In this document: positions 6,740-15,226 of the stretch, in pieces
How the letters are laid out: every line of letters begins with the position of its first letter
Numbering within the stretch: the stretch's first letter is position 1
Assembly: GCA_016220005.1 (NCBI GenBank)
Contig: JACRIV010000079.1
Coordinates: 1-61,903, forward strand
From: Deltaproteobacteria bacterium
GTDB taxonomy: Bacteria > Desulfobacterota > Deferrimicrobia > Deferrimicrobiales > Deferrimicrobiaceae
Direction of reading: 5' to 3'
Length of the DNA stretch: 61,903 bases
The notes under the pieces: model-generated
What the model was told of the DNA's origin: nothing
Seen by the model: the letters and a program-made list of their open reading frames with translations, nothing else
Database searches by the model: none
Program-made: the position numbers and the translations under genes

Positions 6740-7706
6740 CGTCCCTTACCTCCTTCATCTTCTTCTCGGCGATGGCACGGGCCCTCTCAGTCCCCTCCTC
6801 CAGGATATCGCGAACCGAAACCCTGCTCTCGAGAATCTGGTTCCGCCGCTCGCGGACGGGCGCCAGGACCTTCTCCATGTGCTCGTACATCCACTTCTTG
6901 CACTCGATGCAGCCGATCCCCGCGGTGCGGCAGCCCACGTTGACCTTTTCGATCGTCTCCCGGTCCGAGAAGATCCTGTGGTACGCGAAAACGTTACAGA
7001 TCTCGGGGTTCCCGGGGTCGGAGCGCCGCACTCGCGCCGGGTCGGTCACCATAGGCTTGACCTTCGCCCAGACCTCTTCGGCGGTATCGGAGAGGAGGAT
7101 CGCGTTGCCGTAGGTCTTGCTCATCTTCCGATTGTCGGTCCCCATGATCTTGGGGGTCTCGGTCAGGTAGGCCTGGGGGATGGTGAAGACTTCCTTGTAC
7201 AGGAAGTCGAACCGCCTTGCGATCTCCCGGGCAAGCTCCAGGTGAGGGACCTGGTCGATCCCGACGGGCACCAGCGCCGCGTCGTACATCAGGATGTCGG
7301 CCGCCTGCAGGACCGGGTAGCCCAGGAACCCATAGGTGTGCAAGTCTCTTGTCGTCTGCTCGCGGAGCTGCTCCTTGTAGGTCGGGTTCCGCTCCAGCCA
7401 CGGAAGCGGAGTGATCATCGACAGGAGCAGGTGCAGCTCGGCGTGCTGGGGGACGCGGCTCTGGATGAAGAGCGTGGCCTTTTTCGGGTCGATCCCCGCC
7501 GCCAGCCAGTCGATCACCATGTCGTCGATGCTCTCGCGGATGATCCCCGTGCGTTCGTATTCCGTGGTCAGCGCATGCCAGTCGGCGACGAAGAAGAAGC
7601 AGTCATTGTCCTCCTGGAGCTTCTTCCAGTTGACGAGCACCCCGAGGTAGTGCCCCAGGTGCAGCTTGCCGCTCGGCCGCATGCCGCTTAAGACGCGTTG
7701 ACGCAA
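6726..7706 (-). CDS. trpS: Tryptophanyl-tRNA synthetase
   Basis: A 326-residue class Ic aminoacyl-tRNA synthetase that charges tRNA-Trp. The HIGH-type motif is HLGH (16-19, in PSGKLHLGHYLG) and the KMSKS loop reads KMSKT (194-198). The protein has the usual bacterial TrpRS length and ends with the helical anticodon-binding part (EKKMKEVRDAV). It also shows the cysteine pair CRTAGIGCIECKKW near residue 255, as in metal-cluster-bearing TrpRS relatives. The start is TTG at 7706 with GGAGG 7 bases upstream. Its last codons contain the ribosome site and start of scpA, so the two are translationally coupled. Confidence 0.93.
   Translation of the reverse strand: MRQRVLSGMRPSGKLHLGHYLGVLVNWKKLQEDNDCFFFVADWHALTTEYERTGIIRESIDDMVIDWLAAGIDPKKATLFIQSRVPQHAELHLLLSMITPLPWLERNPTYKEQLREQTTRDLHTYGFLGYPVLQAADILMYDAALVPVGIDQVPHLELAREIARRFDFLYKEVFTIPQAYLTETPKIMGTDNRKMSKTYGNAILLSDTAEEVWAKVKPMVTDPARVRRSDPGNPEICNVFAYHRIFSDRETIEKVNVGCRTAGIGCIECKKWMYEHMEKVLAPVRERRNQILESRVSVRDILEEGTERARAIAEKKMKEVRDAVRI
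6749..6754 (-). promoter_or_regulatory. Shine-Dalgarno site that fixes the scpA CTG start
   Basis: AGGAGG on the minus strand, inside the trpS coding sequence, ends 9 bases before the CTG at 6739. It is the only strong site upstream of the conserved ScpA N-terminus. Confidence 0.65.
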
Positions 7707-7728
7707 CTCGTTGCCTCCTCGAGAAGGG

Positions 7729-8439
7729 TTATCCGCCCAGGAACAGCATGGTCAGCAGGTGGATGAGCGGGCTGATGACCCGCCAGATTATACCAAACGG
7801 GTCGAACATGAAGAGCGCAATCAGGATGAGCATCCCGTACCGCTCGATCGATGCCAGCGCCTGCGAGGGGCCGTGGGGAAGGAGTCCCACGGCGATCCGC
7901 CCCCCGTCCAACGGGGGGATCGGGATGAGGTTGAAGATGGCCAGGAGGACGTTCCACCGGACCGATTCCACGCACATGAGCGCCAGGGGGATGAGCACCA
8001 TCTGAGTGGCGCCGTCCGCCGTGGCGCGCAGGCCCATGCTCCCGATCTTCGGGATGATTACGGGGTCCACGAGGCCGATGATCCGGAGCAGAAGGCCCGA
8101 CGCCGCCCCCAGCGCCAGGTTCGTGACCACGCCCGCCGCCGCCACGTAGATCGGGTCTCGTTTCTGGTCCCGCAGGAGCCGGAAGTTGACCGGCACCGGC
8201 TTGGCGTAACCGAACAGGAACGGGCTCCGCAGCAGGATGAGCAGCCCGGGAAGCAGGACCGTCCCGAACGGATCGATGTGCTTCAGGGGGTTCAGGGTCA
8301 CCCGCCCGAGCATCATGGCGGTAGGGTCCCCCTTCTTGTAGGCGACCCACCCGTGCGCGGCCTCGTGAAAAGTGATCGCCAGCAAAAGCGGAATCGCAGC
8401 GATGGACAGATGCTGGAGAAAGCCCTGAATGTCGGCCAA
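7729..8439 (-). CDS. Site-2 protease-type (M50) membrane zinc metalloprotease
   Basis: A 236-residue integral membrane protein of the M50B family with HEAAH (25-29) as the zinc site and the third ligand region NLIPIPPLDGG (Asp178). Five or so hydrophobic segments are visible, and there is no PDZ or CBS domain. It therefore belongs to the short stand-alone S2P group found next to trpS and scpA in many bacteria, rather than RseP or SpoIVFB. The substrate is unknown; regulated intramembrane proteolysis is the family role. The start is TTG at 8439 with GAGGGG upstream. It lies 22 bases before trpS and 57 bases after the repeat array. Confidence 0.88.
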   Translation of the reverse strand: MADIQGFLQHLSIAAIPLLLAITFHEAAHGWVAYKKGDPTAMMLGRVTLNPLKHIDPFGTVLLPGLLILLRSPFLFGYAKPVPVNFRLLRDQKRDPIYVAAAGVVTNLALGAASGLLLRIIGLVDPVIIPKIGSMGLRATADGATQMVLIPLALMCVESVRWNVLLAIFNLIPIPPLDGGRIAVGLLPHGPSQALASIERYGMLILIALFMFDPFGIIWRVISPLIHLLTMLFLGG

Positions 8440-8496
8440 ACGTAACCCCTCTCAAAAAAAGATTATTTTAACAGGTTCTCGGTTTCCGTAAAGCTT

Positions 8497-8662
8497 AGGG
8501 ACGTTCTTTAACTTTTGTCCGGGGACGTTCTTAAAACTTTTTATCAGGGACGTTCTTGAACTTTTAGAGCACCACGCGCGAAAAAGTTCAAGAACGTCCC
8601 TGAAAGCCATAAAAAGTTTTAAGAACGTCCCCATGCCGCCTGAAAAGTTCAGGGACGTCCCT
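8497..8662. repeat. Nested inverted-repeat array, six units (REP-like)
   Basis: Three units of the form GGGACGTTCTTNAACTTTT lie head to tail at 8497-8517, 8521-8544 and 8546-8565. After a 15-base spacer, three inverted units follow at 8582-8601, 8609-8632 and 8643-8662. Unit 3 and its mirror match over 20 bases, and unit 2 and its mirror over 24 bases; the outermost pair is imperfect. The whole can fold as one long stem or as nested hairpins. The last unit supplies the final codons and stop of the upstream gene (stop at 8649-8651). The design resembles REP elements moved by RAYT-type transposases. No transposase is present here. Confidence 0.85.
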
Positions 8663-11300
8663 GTTTTGACGGTTTGGGGAAGTGGGTGAGGACGAAGGAC
8701 ATCTCGGCCGCCTTGGTCCCCAGCTCCCCGGTGAACTTGCGCTCCAGGACCTCGTCGAGGATCTGTTTGAAAAGCGGCCCCGGGGGGTACCCCAGGTCCA
8801 CGAGGTCCTGGCCCGTGGTGAGTGGCCGCACGTTCTTTAGCTGGGTGAAGTAAAGGGAAATATACCTTTTGATATCGGGATTTTTTGCCCGGGACATCAC
8901 GTGGAGGATGACTTCGTTGGGCAGAGGGCTCAAGCAGTCGTAGACGAGCTTCCGAGAGACCGCCTTGCTGGAGATGAGCCGGTAGATCAGGTCGTCCGCC
9001 TCGTCCTTGGCGATCCGGACCCATTCCCTTGCCTTGCGCCCCATCCCCAAGTCCGCGGCGAATTTCTTCCCCTCCTCGGGGCTCAAGGGGTCCAGGAGCG
9101 CCAGGAAGAGCACCCCCCACTTCTCCGCCTTCTCCTCCAGGAACAGGAGCGAGAACCACACAAGGACCTCGGAGGTCTCCTCCAGGAGGTTGATCTGTTT
9201 CCGATCGAGGGTGATTTTGGGATGGAGCGACGGCCCGATCCCCATCTCCGACAGCCGGCGCAGGATACCGATGGGGTCCTCCTCCTTGAGGATCAGCTCC
9301 AGCTCGCCGAAGAGCCGGGGCTTGGGCAGCCTGCCTATCAGGTCCAACCGGACGGCGTTGCGAATGAGGTTCATCGTGTGCCGGCCGATCACGAACCCGA
9401 ACCGCCGCTCAAAACGCGAGGCCCGCAGGATTCGGGAGGGGTCCTCTACGAAGGAGAGGGAATGCAGGATCCGGATCACCCGCTCCTTGATGTCCCGCTG
9501 GGCGCCGTAGAAGTCGATCAGCTCCCCGAACACCGGGGGATTGAGCCGCACCGCCAGGGTGTTGATCGTGAAGTCCCGCCGGTAGAGGTCTTGCTTGATG
9601 CTGCTGTACTCCACGGTGGGCAGGGCCGCCGGTTCCAGGTAGTACTCGACCCGTGCGGTCGCCACGTCGACCTTGAAGCCGTCCGGGAAGACGAGCACCG
9701 CCGTCCCGAACTTGTGGTGCGGCCGGACGCGGCAGGGGTTCTCCCTGGCGAACGCCTCGGCGAACTCGATTCCGTCCCCCTCGATCACGATGTCCACGTC
9801 GAGGTTGTCGATCCGCATGACGAGATCCCGGACGAACCCGCCCACCACGAAAGCCGTCATACCAAGCCGCTCGGCGACCGTCCCGGCCGACCGCAACAGC
9901 TCCACCACCCGCTCCGGCAGCCGCTCCCGTATGAGGTTCGCGATGCTCTTCTGCCGCGCAAGTATCCCGCCGGCGGGGATGTCCTCCTCGGGGCCCGGGC
10001 GCTGCACATCCCGCACGTCGTGCAGGAACCGCAGGAACCCGGTGCGGGTGATGATCCCCGCGACGTGCCCGTCGCCGACCACCGGGACCAGGCGCTGGTT
10101 CTTCCCGATGATGATCTCCTGGACCCGCTCGATCCCCTCCCCCGGCTCGACCGTGTCGAAGTCGGTGTTCATGTATTCACTCACCTTCTCCTGTCCAAGC
10201 CCGTGGAAGAGCGCTTTTTCCACCACCTGCCGGGTGATGATCCCGGCGACCGATTCGCCCCGCAGGACGGGGACTGCGTTGAAGTTGAAGCGGGTGAGGA
10301 GCTGGTGGACGTCGGCCATCGTGTTCTCCACGGCGGCGCTCCGTGGCGGCGAGACCATTATGTCCGCCGCGGTGCGCCGCGGGATCACCTTCTCCGTCAG
10401 GACCTTGAAGATCTTTTCCCGTACCTGGAAGGTGGTCGCGTCCCGGATCGAGGCGGAGGCCGCGTAGGGGTGCCCGCCGCCGCCCAATTCCCGCATCACC
10501 GCCCCCACGTCCACCTCGGGCTTGCGGCTGCGCCCCACAATCACCACCCGGTCCCCCATCTGGCAGAGGGCGAACAGGACGTTGACCGCCTCCATGTCGC
10601 GCAGCTTGTGGACGAGGACCGCCAGGTCTCCTACGTACTCTTCCCGCCGCGCCTCGGCGATCACCACCTCCACGCCGTGGATGGTGTAGGCCCGCGACCC
10701 CTGGATGAGGTCGTAGAGCAGGGAGATCTGCTCGGAGGTCAGGTCCTTGGCCAGGATGTCGGAGACCGCGCCCAGGTTCGCCCCGCACGCAAGGAGGTGG
10801 GCGGCGGCCTGGTAGTCGGCCACCGTCGTCGACGGGAAGATGAGCGAGCCCGTATCCTCGTAGATCCCCAGCATCATGACGGTGGCCTCGTCCGGCGTGA
10901 TGGGGACATCGCGCTCTTTCAGGATTTCCACGAGGATCGTCGTCGTCGACCCGACGGCCCGGATCACCTCGAGGCTCCCGTGGAGGTCCGCCTCCTCGTC
11001 GGGGTGGTGGTCATAAATATGGAGGTCCATCCCGGGGCGGGTCACGACCTCCCGGAAGACGCCGACCCGCGCGGAGTTGCGGATGTCCACGAGGACCACC
11101 CGGGTCACCTTCGACAGGTCGATCTCCCGGGCCTTGCGCACCTCCAGGGCGTAGAAGGCGGATTGGAGGAGGAACCCCTTGACCGACTCCTCCTGCGACC
11201 CCGGGAACACGAGGACCGCTTCAGGATACAGCTTGTGGGCGGCCACCATCGAGGCGATGGTGTCGAAGTCGGCGTTGACGTGGGTCGTGATGACTTCCAT
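8649..11300 (-). CDS. DHH phosphoesterase - CBS pair - tRNA nucleotidyltransferase/polyA polymerase fusion
   Basis: An 883-residue three-part protein. Residues 1-300 form a DHH/DHHA1 phosphoesterase with the metal-binding HNAD-like VNADFDTIAS (8-17), DHH at 97-99 and the DHHA1 glycine motif GGGGHPYAA (273-281). Residues 310-435 form two CBS domains, which usually bind adenine nucleotides. Residues 460-880 form a class II nucleotidyltransferase: GGFVRD (487-492) and catalytic DVD (501-503), followed by RRDFTINTLA and the RNA-binding head. The fusion is known from deltaproteobacteria and Aquifex relatives, where such enzymes add the terminal A, or CCA, to tRNA. The phosphoesterase substrate is unknown. 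The final four residues are encoded by a repeat unit. A promoter with almost no leader lies directly upstream. Confidence 0.9.
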   Translation of the reverse strand: MEVITTHVNADFDTIASMVAAHKLYPEAVLVFPGSQEESVKGFLLQSAFYALEVRKAREIDLSKVTRVVLVDIRNSARVGVFREVVTRPGMDLHIYDHHPDEEADLHGSLEVIRAVGSTTTILVEILKERDVPITPDEATVMMLGIYEDTGSLIFPSTTVADYQAAAHLLACGANLGAVSDILAKDLTSEQISLLYDLIQGSRAYTIHGVEVVIAEARREEYVGDLAVLVHKLRDMEAVNVLFALCQMGDRVVIVGRSRKPEVDVGAVMRELGGGGHPYAASASIRDATTFQVREKIFKVLTEKVIPRRTAADIMVSPPRSAAVENTMADVHQLLTRFNFNAVPVLRGESVAGIITRQVVEKALFHGLGQEKVSEYMNTDFDTVEPGEGIERVQEIIIGKNQRLVPVVGDGHVAGIITRTGFLRFLHDVRDVQRPGPEEDIPAGGILARQKSIANLIRERLPERVVELLRSAGTVAERLGMTAFVVGGFVRDLVMRIDNLDVDIVIEGDGIEFAEAFARENPCRVRPHHKFGTAVLVFPDGFKVDVATARVEYYLEPAALPTVEYSSIKQDLYRRDFTINTLAVRLNPPVFGELIDFYGAQRDIKERVIRILHSLSFVEDPSRILRASRFERRFGFVIGRHTMNLIRNAVRLDLIGRLPKPRLFGELELILKEEDPIGILRRLSEMGIGPSLHPKITLDRKQINLLEETSEVLVWFSLLFLEEKAEKWGVLFLALLDPLSPEEGKKFAADLGMGRKAREWVRIAKDEADDLIYRLISSKAVSRKLVYDCLSPLPNEVILHVMSRAKNPDIKRYISLYFTQLKNVRPLTTGQDLVDLGYPPGPLFKQILDEVLERKFTGELGTKAAEMSFVLTHFPKPSKQGRP

Positions 11301-11309
11301 CTCATTTCA

Positions 11310-11338
11310 AGTATGCGAAATTACAGAGGCAGCGTCAA
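11310..11338 (-). promoter_or_regulatory. Promoter of the DHH-CBS-nucleotidyltransferase gene, near-leaderless
   Basis: TTGACG (11333-11338) and CATACT (11310-11315) are 17 bases apart on the minus strand. The ATG at 11300 begins only 9 bases after the -10 box, so the mRNA would start within 2-4 bases of the start codon. No strong ribosome site is seen, which fits leaderless initiation. Confidence 0.55.
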
Positions 11339-11389
11339 AGAATCCATGGCAGAATGTGGCGGATCCGAATATCTTATACCGGAGGCTTC

Positions 11390-12292
11390 GTGACCTTGGA
11401 CAAGGAAATTGCCGAACAACTGAAGCGAGTCCTGAACTCGCTGGAACCCCTCCTCCCCAAACCCGTCCCGAAGGTGGACTGGAGGGAGTGCCACGCCGCC
11501 AACTGGCGTCGCCATTTCCTCGCCGGCTACCTGGAGCCGATCCGGAGCATCGAGAGCATCCGGCTCGTCGACCTGCTCGGCATCGAGGAGCAGAAAAAGG
11601 CCGTCGAGGAGAATACCCGGCAGTTCCTTGCCGGTCTTCCCGCCAACAACGTCCTGTTGTGGGGGGCGCGCGGCACGGGTAAATCGTCGCTCGTCCGGGC
11701 CCTGCTCCACGCCTATGCCCCGCAGGGGCTTCGGGTAATCCAGGTGGACAAGGACGACCTCGTCCACTTCCCCGCCGTCGTCGACGAGGTCAAGGGGCAG
11801 CCGTACAAGTTCGTCGTCTTTTCGGACGACCTGTCTTTCGAGCCAGGCGAGTCGAGCTACAAGATGCTCAAGAGCGCGCTGGACGGGTCGGTCTACGCTC
11901 CGCCGGAGAACGTCCGGATCTACGCCACCTCGAACCGCCGGCACCTGGTGCCCGAATACGAGAGCGACAACCGGGGGGCAATGATGGTTCAGGGGGAGGT
12001 GCACCACGGGGAAGGCGTGGAGGAGAAAATCTCCGTGTCCGGCCGGTTCGGGATCTGGGTGCCGTTCCATCCGTTCAGCCAGGACCGGTATCTCGAAGTC
12101 GTCGCGATGTGGGTCGAGAACCTTTGCGAACGGAACGGCGCCCCGCCGGCCTGGACGAAGGAGGCCCGGGACGAGGCGATCCTTTGGTCCCAGAAGAGGG
12201 GGGACCGCAGCGGCCGCATCGCCTACCAATTCGCCTGCAGCTGGGTGGGGCGGGAACTGCTGGGGAAGGAGCGGGAAACCGTCCCCATATAA
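11390..12292 (+). CDS. DUF815-family AAA-type ATPase
   Basis: A 300-residue ATPase of the DUF815 group (YifB/DnaA-like AAA fold). The Walker A motif is GARGTGKSS (residues 92-100), Walker B is VVFSDDLSF (Asp146-Asp147), and sensor-like TSNRRHLVPE and GRFGIWVPFHPFSQDRYLEV follow. The family is widespread in proteobacteria and its cellular job is not established; a role as a protein-remodelling or DNA-associated ATPase is only inference from the fold. The start is taken as GTG at 11390, with GGAGG 4 bases upstream; an ATG at 11354 has no ribosome site. The gene is divergent from the nucleotidyltransferase fusion and converges on the sdh operon. Confidence 0.85.
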   Translation: MTLDKEIAEQLKRVLNSLEPLLPKPVPKVDWRECHAANWRRHFLAGYLEPIRSIESIRLVDLLGIEEQKKAVEENTRQFLAGLPANNVLLWGARGTGKSSLVRALLHAYAPQGLRVIQVDKDDLVHFPAVVDEVKGQPYKFVVFSDDLSFEPGESSYKMLKSALDGSVYAPPENVRIYATSNRRHLVPEYESDNRGAMMVQGEVHHGEGVEEKISVSGRFGIWVPFHPFSQDRYLEVVAMWVENLCERNGAPPAWTKEARDEAILWSQKRGDRSGRIAYQFACSWVGRELLGKERETVPI

Positions 12293-12322
12293 TAAAGGGC
12301 AGGGACGAGTCCGCCCCTGCCC
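12286..12322 (-). terminator. Intrinsic terminator of the sdhCAB transcript
   Basis: On the minus strand, GGGCAGGG (12315-12322) pairs with CCCTGCCC (12297-12304) over a 10-base loop and is followed by TTTATTATAT. It overlaps the stop of the convergent DUF815 gene. The same hairpin may halt the plus-strand transcript, though no T run follows in that direction. Confidence 0.65.
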
Positions 12323-12498
12323 GTGCGGTATCCGAGCCCGCCTGACCGGTCACCCGCTCGCGCTCGCCCATCCATGGCCTCGCTCCGCGGGCGGCCTCGG
12401 CAGCTTCCGCGGCCCTCCATGGCCGCTCTTCCTCCCTGCTCGGTCGGCGCTGCCTCGGAGCTCGAATCCTCCTCCGTGAACATCTACCGGTTGGATTC
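12323..12498 (-). other. sdhB 3' untranslated region with GGA-loop hairpins
   Basis: No protein is encoded in the 176 bases between the sdhB stop and its terminator. On the transcribed (minus) strand there are about seven A(N)GGA motifs, including GCGGCC-ATGGAG-GGCCGC (a 6-bp stem with an ATGGAG loop, 12409-12426) and GCC-ATGGATG-GGC (12366-12378), plus ACGGAGGAGGA and AGGGAGGA. Hairpins with A-N-GGA loops are the known binding form for CsrA/RsmA proteins. The same 13-base core, G[GC]CC[ACG]TCC[AC]TGGC on the plus strand, recurs at 53324 and 53367. The region could be a 3'-UTR sponge or small RNA; this is inference. Confidence 0.4.
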
Positions 12499-13302
12499 TC
12501 ACTCCCCGGCGAACACGTGCGATCCCGCCTTGCTCTTGAACAGGGCCTTCAAGAATTCCCGGTTGAGCCGGGCGATGAACTTGACGTCGATCCCTTTCGG
12601 GCACGCCGCCTGGCACTCGTAGTGGTTCGAGCAGTTGCCGAACCCGCACTCCTGCATCGCCTGGATCATGTCGGCGACGCGCACGGGGGCCTCGACCTGC
12701 CCCTGCGGTAGCGAGGCGAGCTGTGCGACCTTGGCGCCCGTGAAGAGCATCGCGGCCCCGTTCGGGCAGGCCGCCACGCAGGCCCCGCAGCCGATGCACT
12801 CGGCGGCGTCCATCGAATAGTCGGCGTCCGCCTTGGAGATCGGGGTCGCGTTAGCGTCCGGCACTCCCCCGGTGCGCGCGGAGATGTAGCCGCCCTCCTG
12901 GATGAGCTTGTCGAGGGCGCCCCGGTCCACCACGAGGTCCTTGAGGATCGGGAAGGCCCGCGCCCGCCACGGCTCGATATAAATCGTGTCGCCGTCCTTG
13001 AACTTGCGCATGTGGAGCTGGCAGACCGTCGTACGCTCCTGGCCCCCGTGGGGGACGCCGTTTACGACCTGGGAGCACATCCCGCAGATCCCCTCCCGGC
13101 AGTCGTGGTCGAAGGCGATCGGCTCCTTTCCCTCCAGGATCAGCTCCTCGTTGACCACGTCGAGCATCTCGAGGAAGGAGTGGTGCGGCGTGATGTTTTT
13201 GGCGGTGTACGTCTCGAACCGGCCCTGCTTGCCCGGCCCGGCCTGCCGCCAGACGATCAGCTTGAGGGTCATCGTCCCGTGTTCCGCTGTTTGCGCGCTC
13301 AT
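12499..13302 (-). CDS. sdhB: Succinate dehydrogenase/fumarate reductase iron-sulfur subunit
   Basis: A 267-residue iron-sulfur protein of complex II. The [2Fe-2S] ligands are C68, C73, C76 (CREGICGMC) and C94. The [4Fe-4S] motif is [12 protein letters not shown] (C169, C172, C175, C179), and the remaining cysteines around 219-234 fit the [3Fe-4S] and second 4Fe motif. It carries electrons between the flavoprotein SdhA and the membrane heme subunit SdhC. The C-A-B gene order and a single cytochrome b subunit make this the type B enzyme. Such enzymes run in either direction, and in deltaproteobacteria one enzyme may serve as both succinate dehydrogenase and fumarate reductase. The ATG overlaps the sdhA stop region by one base. 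Confidence 0.95.
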   Translation of the reverse strand: MSAQTAEHGTMTLKLIVWRQAGPGKQGRFETYTAKNITPHHSFLEMLDVVNEELILEGKEPIAFDHDCREGICGMCSQVVNGVPHGGQERTTVCQLHMRKFKDGDTIYIEPWRARAFPILKDLVVDRGALDKLIQEGGYISARTGGVPDANATPISKADADYSMDAAECIGCGACVAACPNGAAMLFTGAKVAQLASLPQGQVEAPVRVADMIQAMQECGFGNCSNHYECQAACPKGIDVKFIARLNREFLKALFKSKAGSHVFAGE

Positions 13303-15215
13303 TATTTATAGCTCCTTACCGCGAGGTGGACGTTCTCGAACTTGAGCGGTTCCTTGTGGAGTTCGGGCTCCTTGCCGACTCCCTTGAATTCCCAGGCGGC
13401 CGAGTAGCAATAGTTTGCGTCGTCGCGCCTTGCCTCGCCGTCCTCGTACTGGTATTCGACCCGGAAGTGGCCGCCGCACGATTCGTTGCGGTGGAGAGCG
13501 TCGCGGGCGAGCAGCTCGGCGAACTCGATGAAATCGGCCGTCCGCCCGGCGTTCTCCAGCTGCTGGTTGAAATCGGCCCCGTTGCCGGAGACCTTCACGT
13601 TCTTCCAGAACTCCTCCCGGATGGCCGGGATCTTTTCGATGGCCTCCTTGAGGCTCTCCTTGCTGCGCGTCATCCCGACGTTTTCCCACATCAGGGTGCC
13701 CAGTTCCCGCATCAGATCCGTCACGGTCCGCTTGCCGTTGATCGACAGCAGCCGCTTCGTGGATCCCTCGACCTCCCCGATCGACTTTCTGCACTCGGGG
13801 TGATCTTCCTGCACCTTGCCCGGCTTGCTCTGGGCCAGATAGTGGGAGACGGTATAAGGGATGATGAAGTAGCCGTCGGCCAGCCCCTGCATCAGGGCGC
13901 TCGCGCCGAGGCGGTTCGCCCCGTGGACGGAGAAGTTGGCTTCCCCCAGCACGAAGAGTCCGGGAATGTTGCTCATCAGGTTGTAGTCGACCCAGAGGCC
14001 GCCCATCACGTAGTGGGGTGCCGGGTAGATGCGCATCGGCACCTTGTAGCCGTTCTCGTCGGTGATCCGCTCGTACATCTCGAACAGGTTCCCGTACCGT
14101 TCCCGGATCGTGTCCTCGCCGAGACGCTTGATGGAGTCCCGGAAGTCGAGGTAGACGCCTCGACCGCCCGGGCCTACTCCCCGGTCGTCGTCGCACTGTT
14201 CCTTGGCCGCCCGCGACGCGATGTCGCGCGGCGCCAGGTTGCCGAAGCTCGGGTATTTCCGCTCGAGGTAGTAGTCGCGGTCCTCCTCGGGGATCTCGTT
14301 GGCCGGCCGCTTCTCCCCCTTCTTCCTGGGGACCCAGCAGCGGCCGTCGTTCCGGAGGGATTCGGACATGAGGGTCAGCTTCGACTGGTACTCGCCCGCC
14401 TGGGGGATGCAGGTCGGGTGGATCTGGGTGTAGCAGGGGTTGGCGAAGTACGCTCCCTTCTTGTGCGCCTTCCAGATCGCCGTGACACTGCACCCCATGG
14501 CGTTCGTGGAGAGGTAGAACACGTTCACGTAGCCGCCGGTGCACAGGAGCACGGCGTCGCCCGTGTGGCAGCGGACCTTGCCGGTGACCAGGTCGCGGAC
14601 CGTGATCCCCTTCGCCTCCCCGTCCACCACGACGAGGTCGAGCATCTCGGTCCGGGGGAAGAGTGTCACCGTCCCGGCCTTGATCTGGCGGGAAAGGGCC
14701 GAGTAGGCGCCGAGGAGGAGCTGCTGCCCCGTCTGCCCCCGGGCGTAGAAGGTCCGCGACACCTGGGCGCCGCCGAAGGAGCGGGTGTCGAGGTAGCCGG
14801 CGTAGTCGCGGGCGAAGGGCACTCCCTGGGCGACGCACTGGTCGATGATGTTGTTGCTCACCTGCGCCAGGCGCCACACGTCCGCCTCGCGGGCCCGGAA
14901 GTCGCCGCCCTTGATCGTGTCATAGAAGAGGCGGAAGATGCTGTCGCCGTCGTTGGGGTAGTTCTTGGCCGCGTTGATCCCGCCCTGGGCCGCGATGCTG
15001 TGGGCGCGTCGAGGGCTGTCCTGGTAGCAGAAGGTCTCAACGTTGTACCCAAGCTCGCCGAGGGTCGCCGCGGCGGATGCACCCGCGAGGCCGGTGCCCA
15101 CGACGAGGATCTTGTACTTGCGCTTGTTCGCGGGATTCACCAGCTTCATGTCGAAGCGGTGCTTGTCCCACGTCTTTTCGATCGGTCCTGTTGGACATTT
15201 TCCGTCGAGTATCAC
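13302..15215 (-). CDS. sdhA: Succinate dehydrogenase/fumarate reductase flavoprotein subunit
   Basis: A 637-residue flavoprotein. The dinucleotide-binding site is [19 protein letters not shown] (about 38-57). [15 protein letters not shown] carries His72, the expected covalent FAD attachment. The capping and catalytic regions include [15 protein letters not shown] and the C-terminal [17 protein letters not shown]. It oxidises succinate to fumarate (or the reverse) on the cytoplasmic side, passing electrons to SdhB. The long N-terminal extension of about 35 residues is typical of the Wolinella/Geobacter/Bacteroidetes type. The start is GTG at 15215 with AGGGGG 7 bases upstream, and the gene begins 11 bases after sdhC. 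Confidence 0.95.
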   Translation of the reverse strand: MILDGKCPTGPIEKTWDKHRFDMKLVNPANKRKYKILVVGTGLAGASAAATLGELGYNVETFCYQDSPRRAHSIAAQGGINAAKNYPNDGDSIFRLFYDTIKGGDFRAREADVWRLAQVSNNIIDQCVAQGVPFARDYAGYLDTRSFGGAQVSRTFYARGQTGQQLLLGAYSALSRQIKAGTVTLFPRTEMLDLVVVDGEAKGITVRDLVTGKVRCHTGDAVLLCTGGYVNVFYLSTNAMGCSVTAIWKAHKKGAYFANPCYTQIHPTCIPQAGEYQSKLTLMSESLRNDGRCWVPRKKGEKRPANEIPEEDRDYYLERKYPSFGNLAPRDIASRAAKEQCDDDRGVGPGGRGVYLDFRDSIKRLGEDTIRERYGNLFEMYERITDENGYKVPMRIYPAPHYVMGGLWVDYNLMSNIPGLFVLGEANFSVHGANRLGASALMQGLADGYFIIPYTVSHYLAQSKPGKVQEDHPECRKSIGEVEGSTKRLLSINGKRTVTDLMRELGTLMWENVGMTRSKESLKEAIEKIPAIREEFWKNVKVSGNGADFNQQLENAGRTADFIEFAELLARDALHRNESCGGHFRVEYQYEDGEARRDDANYCYSAAWEFKGVGKEPELHKEPLKFENVHLAVRSYK

Positions 15216-15226
15216 TTTAGAACCCC

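Noticed and set aside
8497-8662. CRISPR array
   Set aside because: Units are in inverted orientation with spacers of only 1-15 bases, and no cas gene is near.
8901-11393. An 830-codon plus-strand open frame
   Set aside because: It mirrors the DHH-CBS-nucleotidyltransferase gene, whose catalytic motifs are intact.
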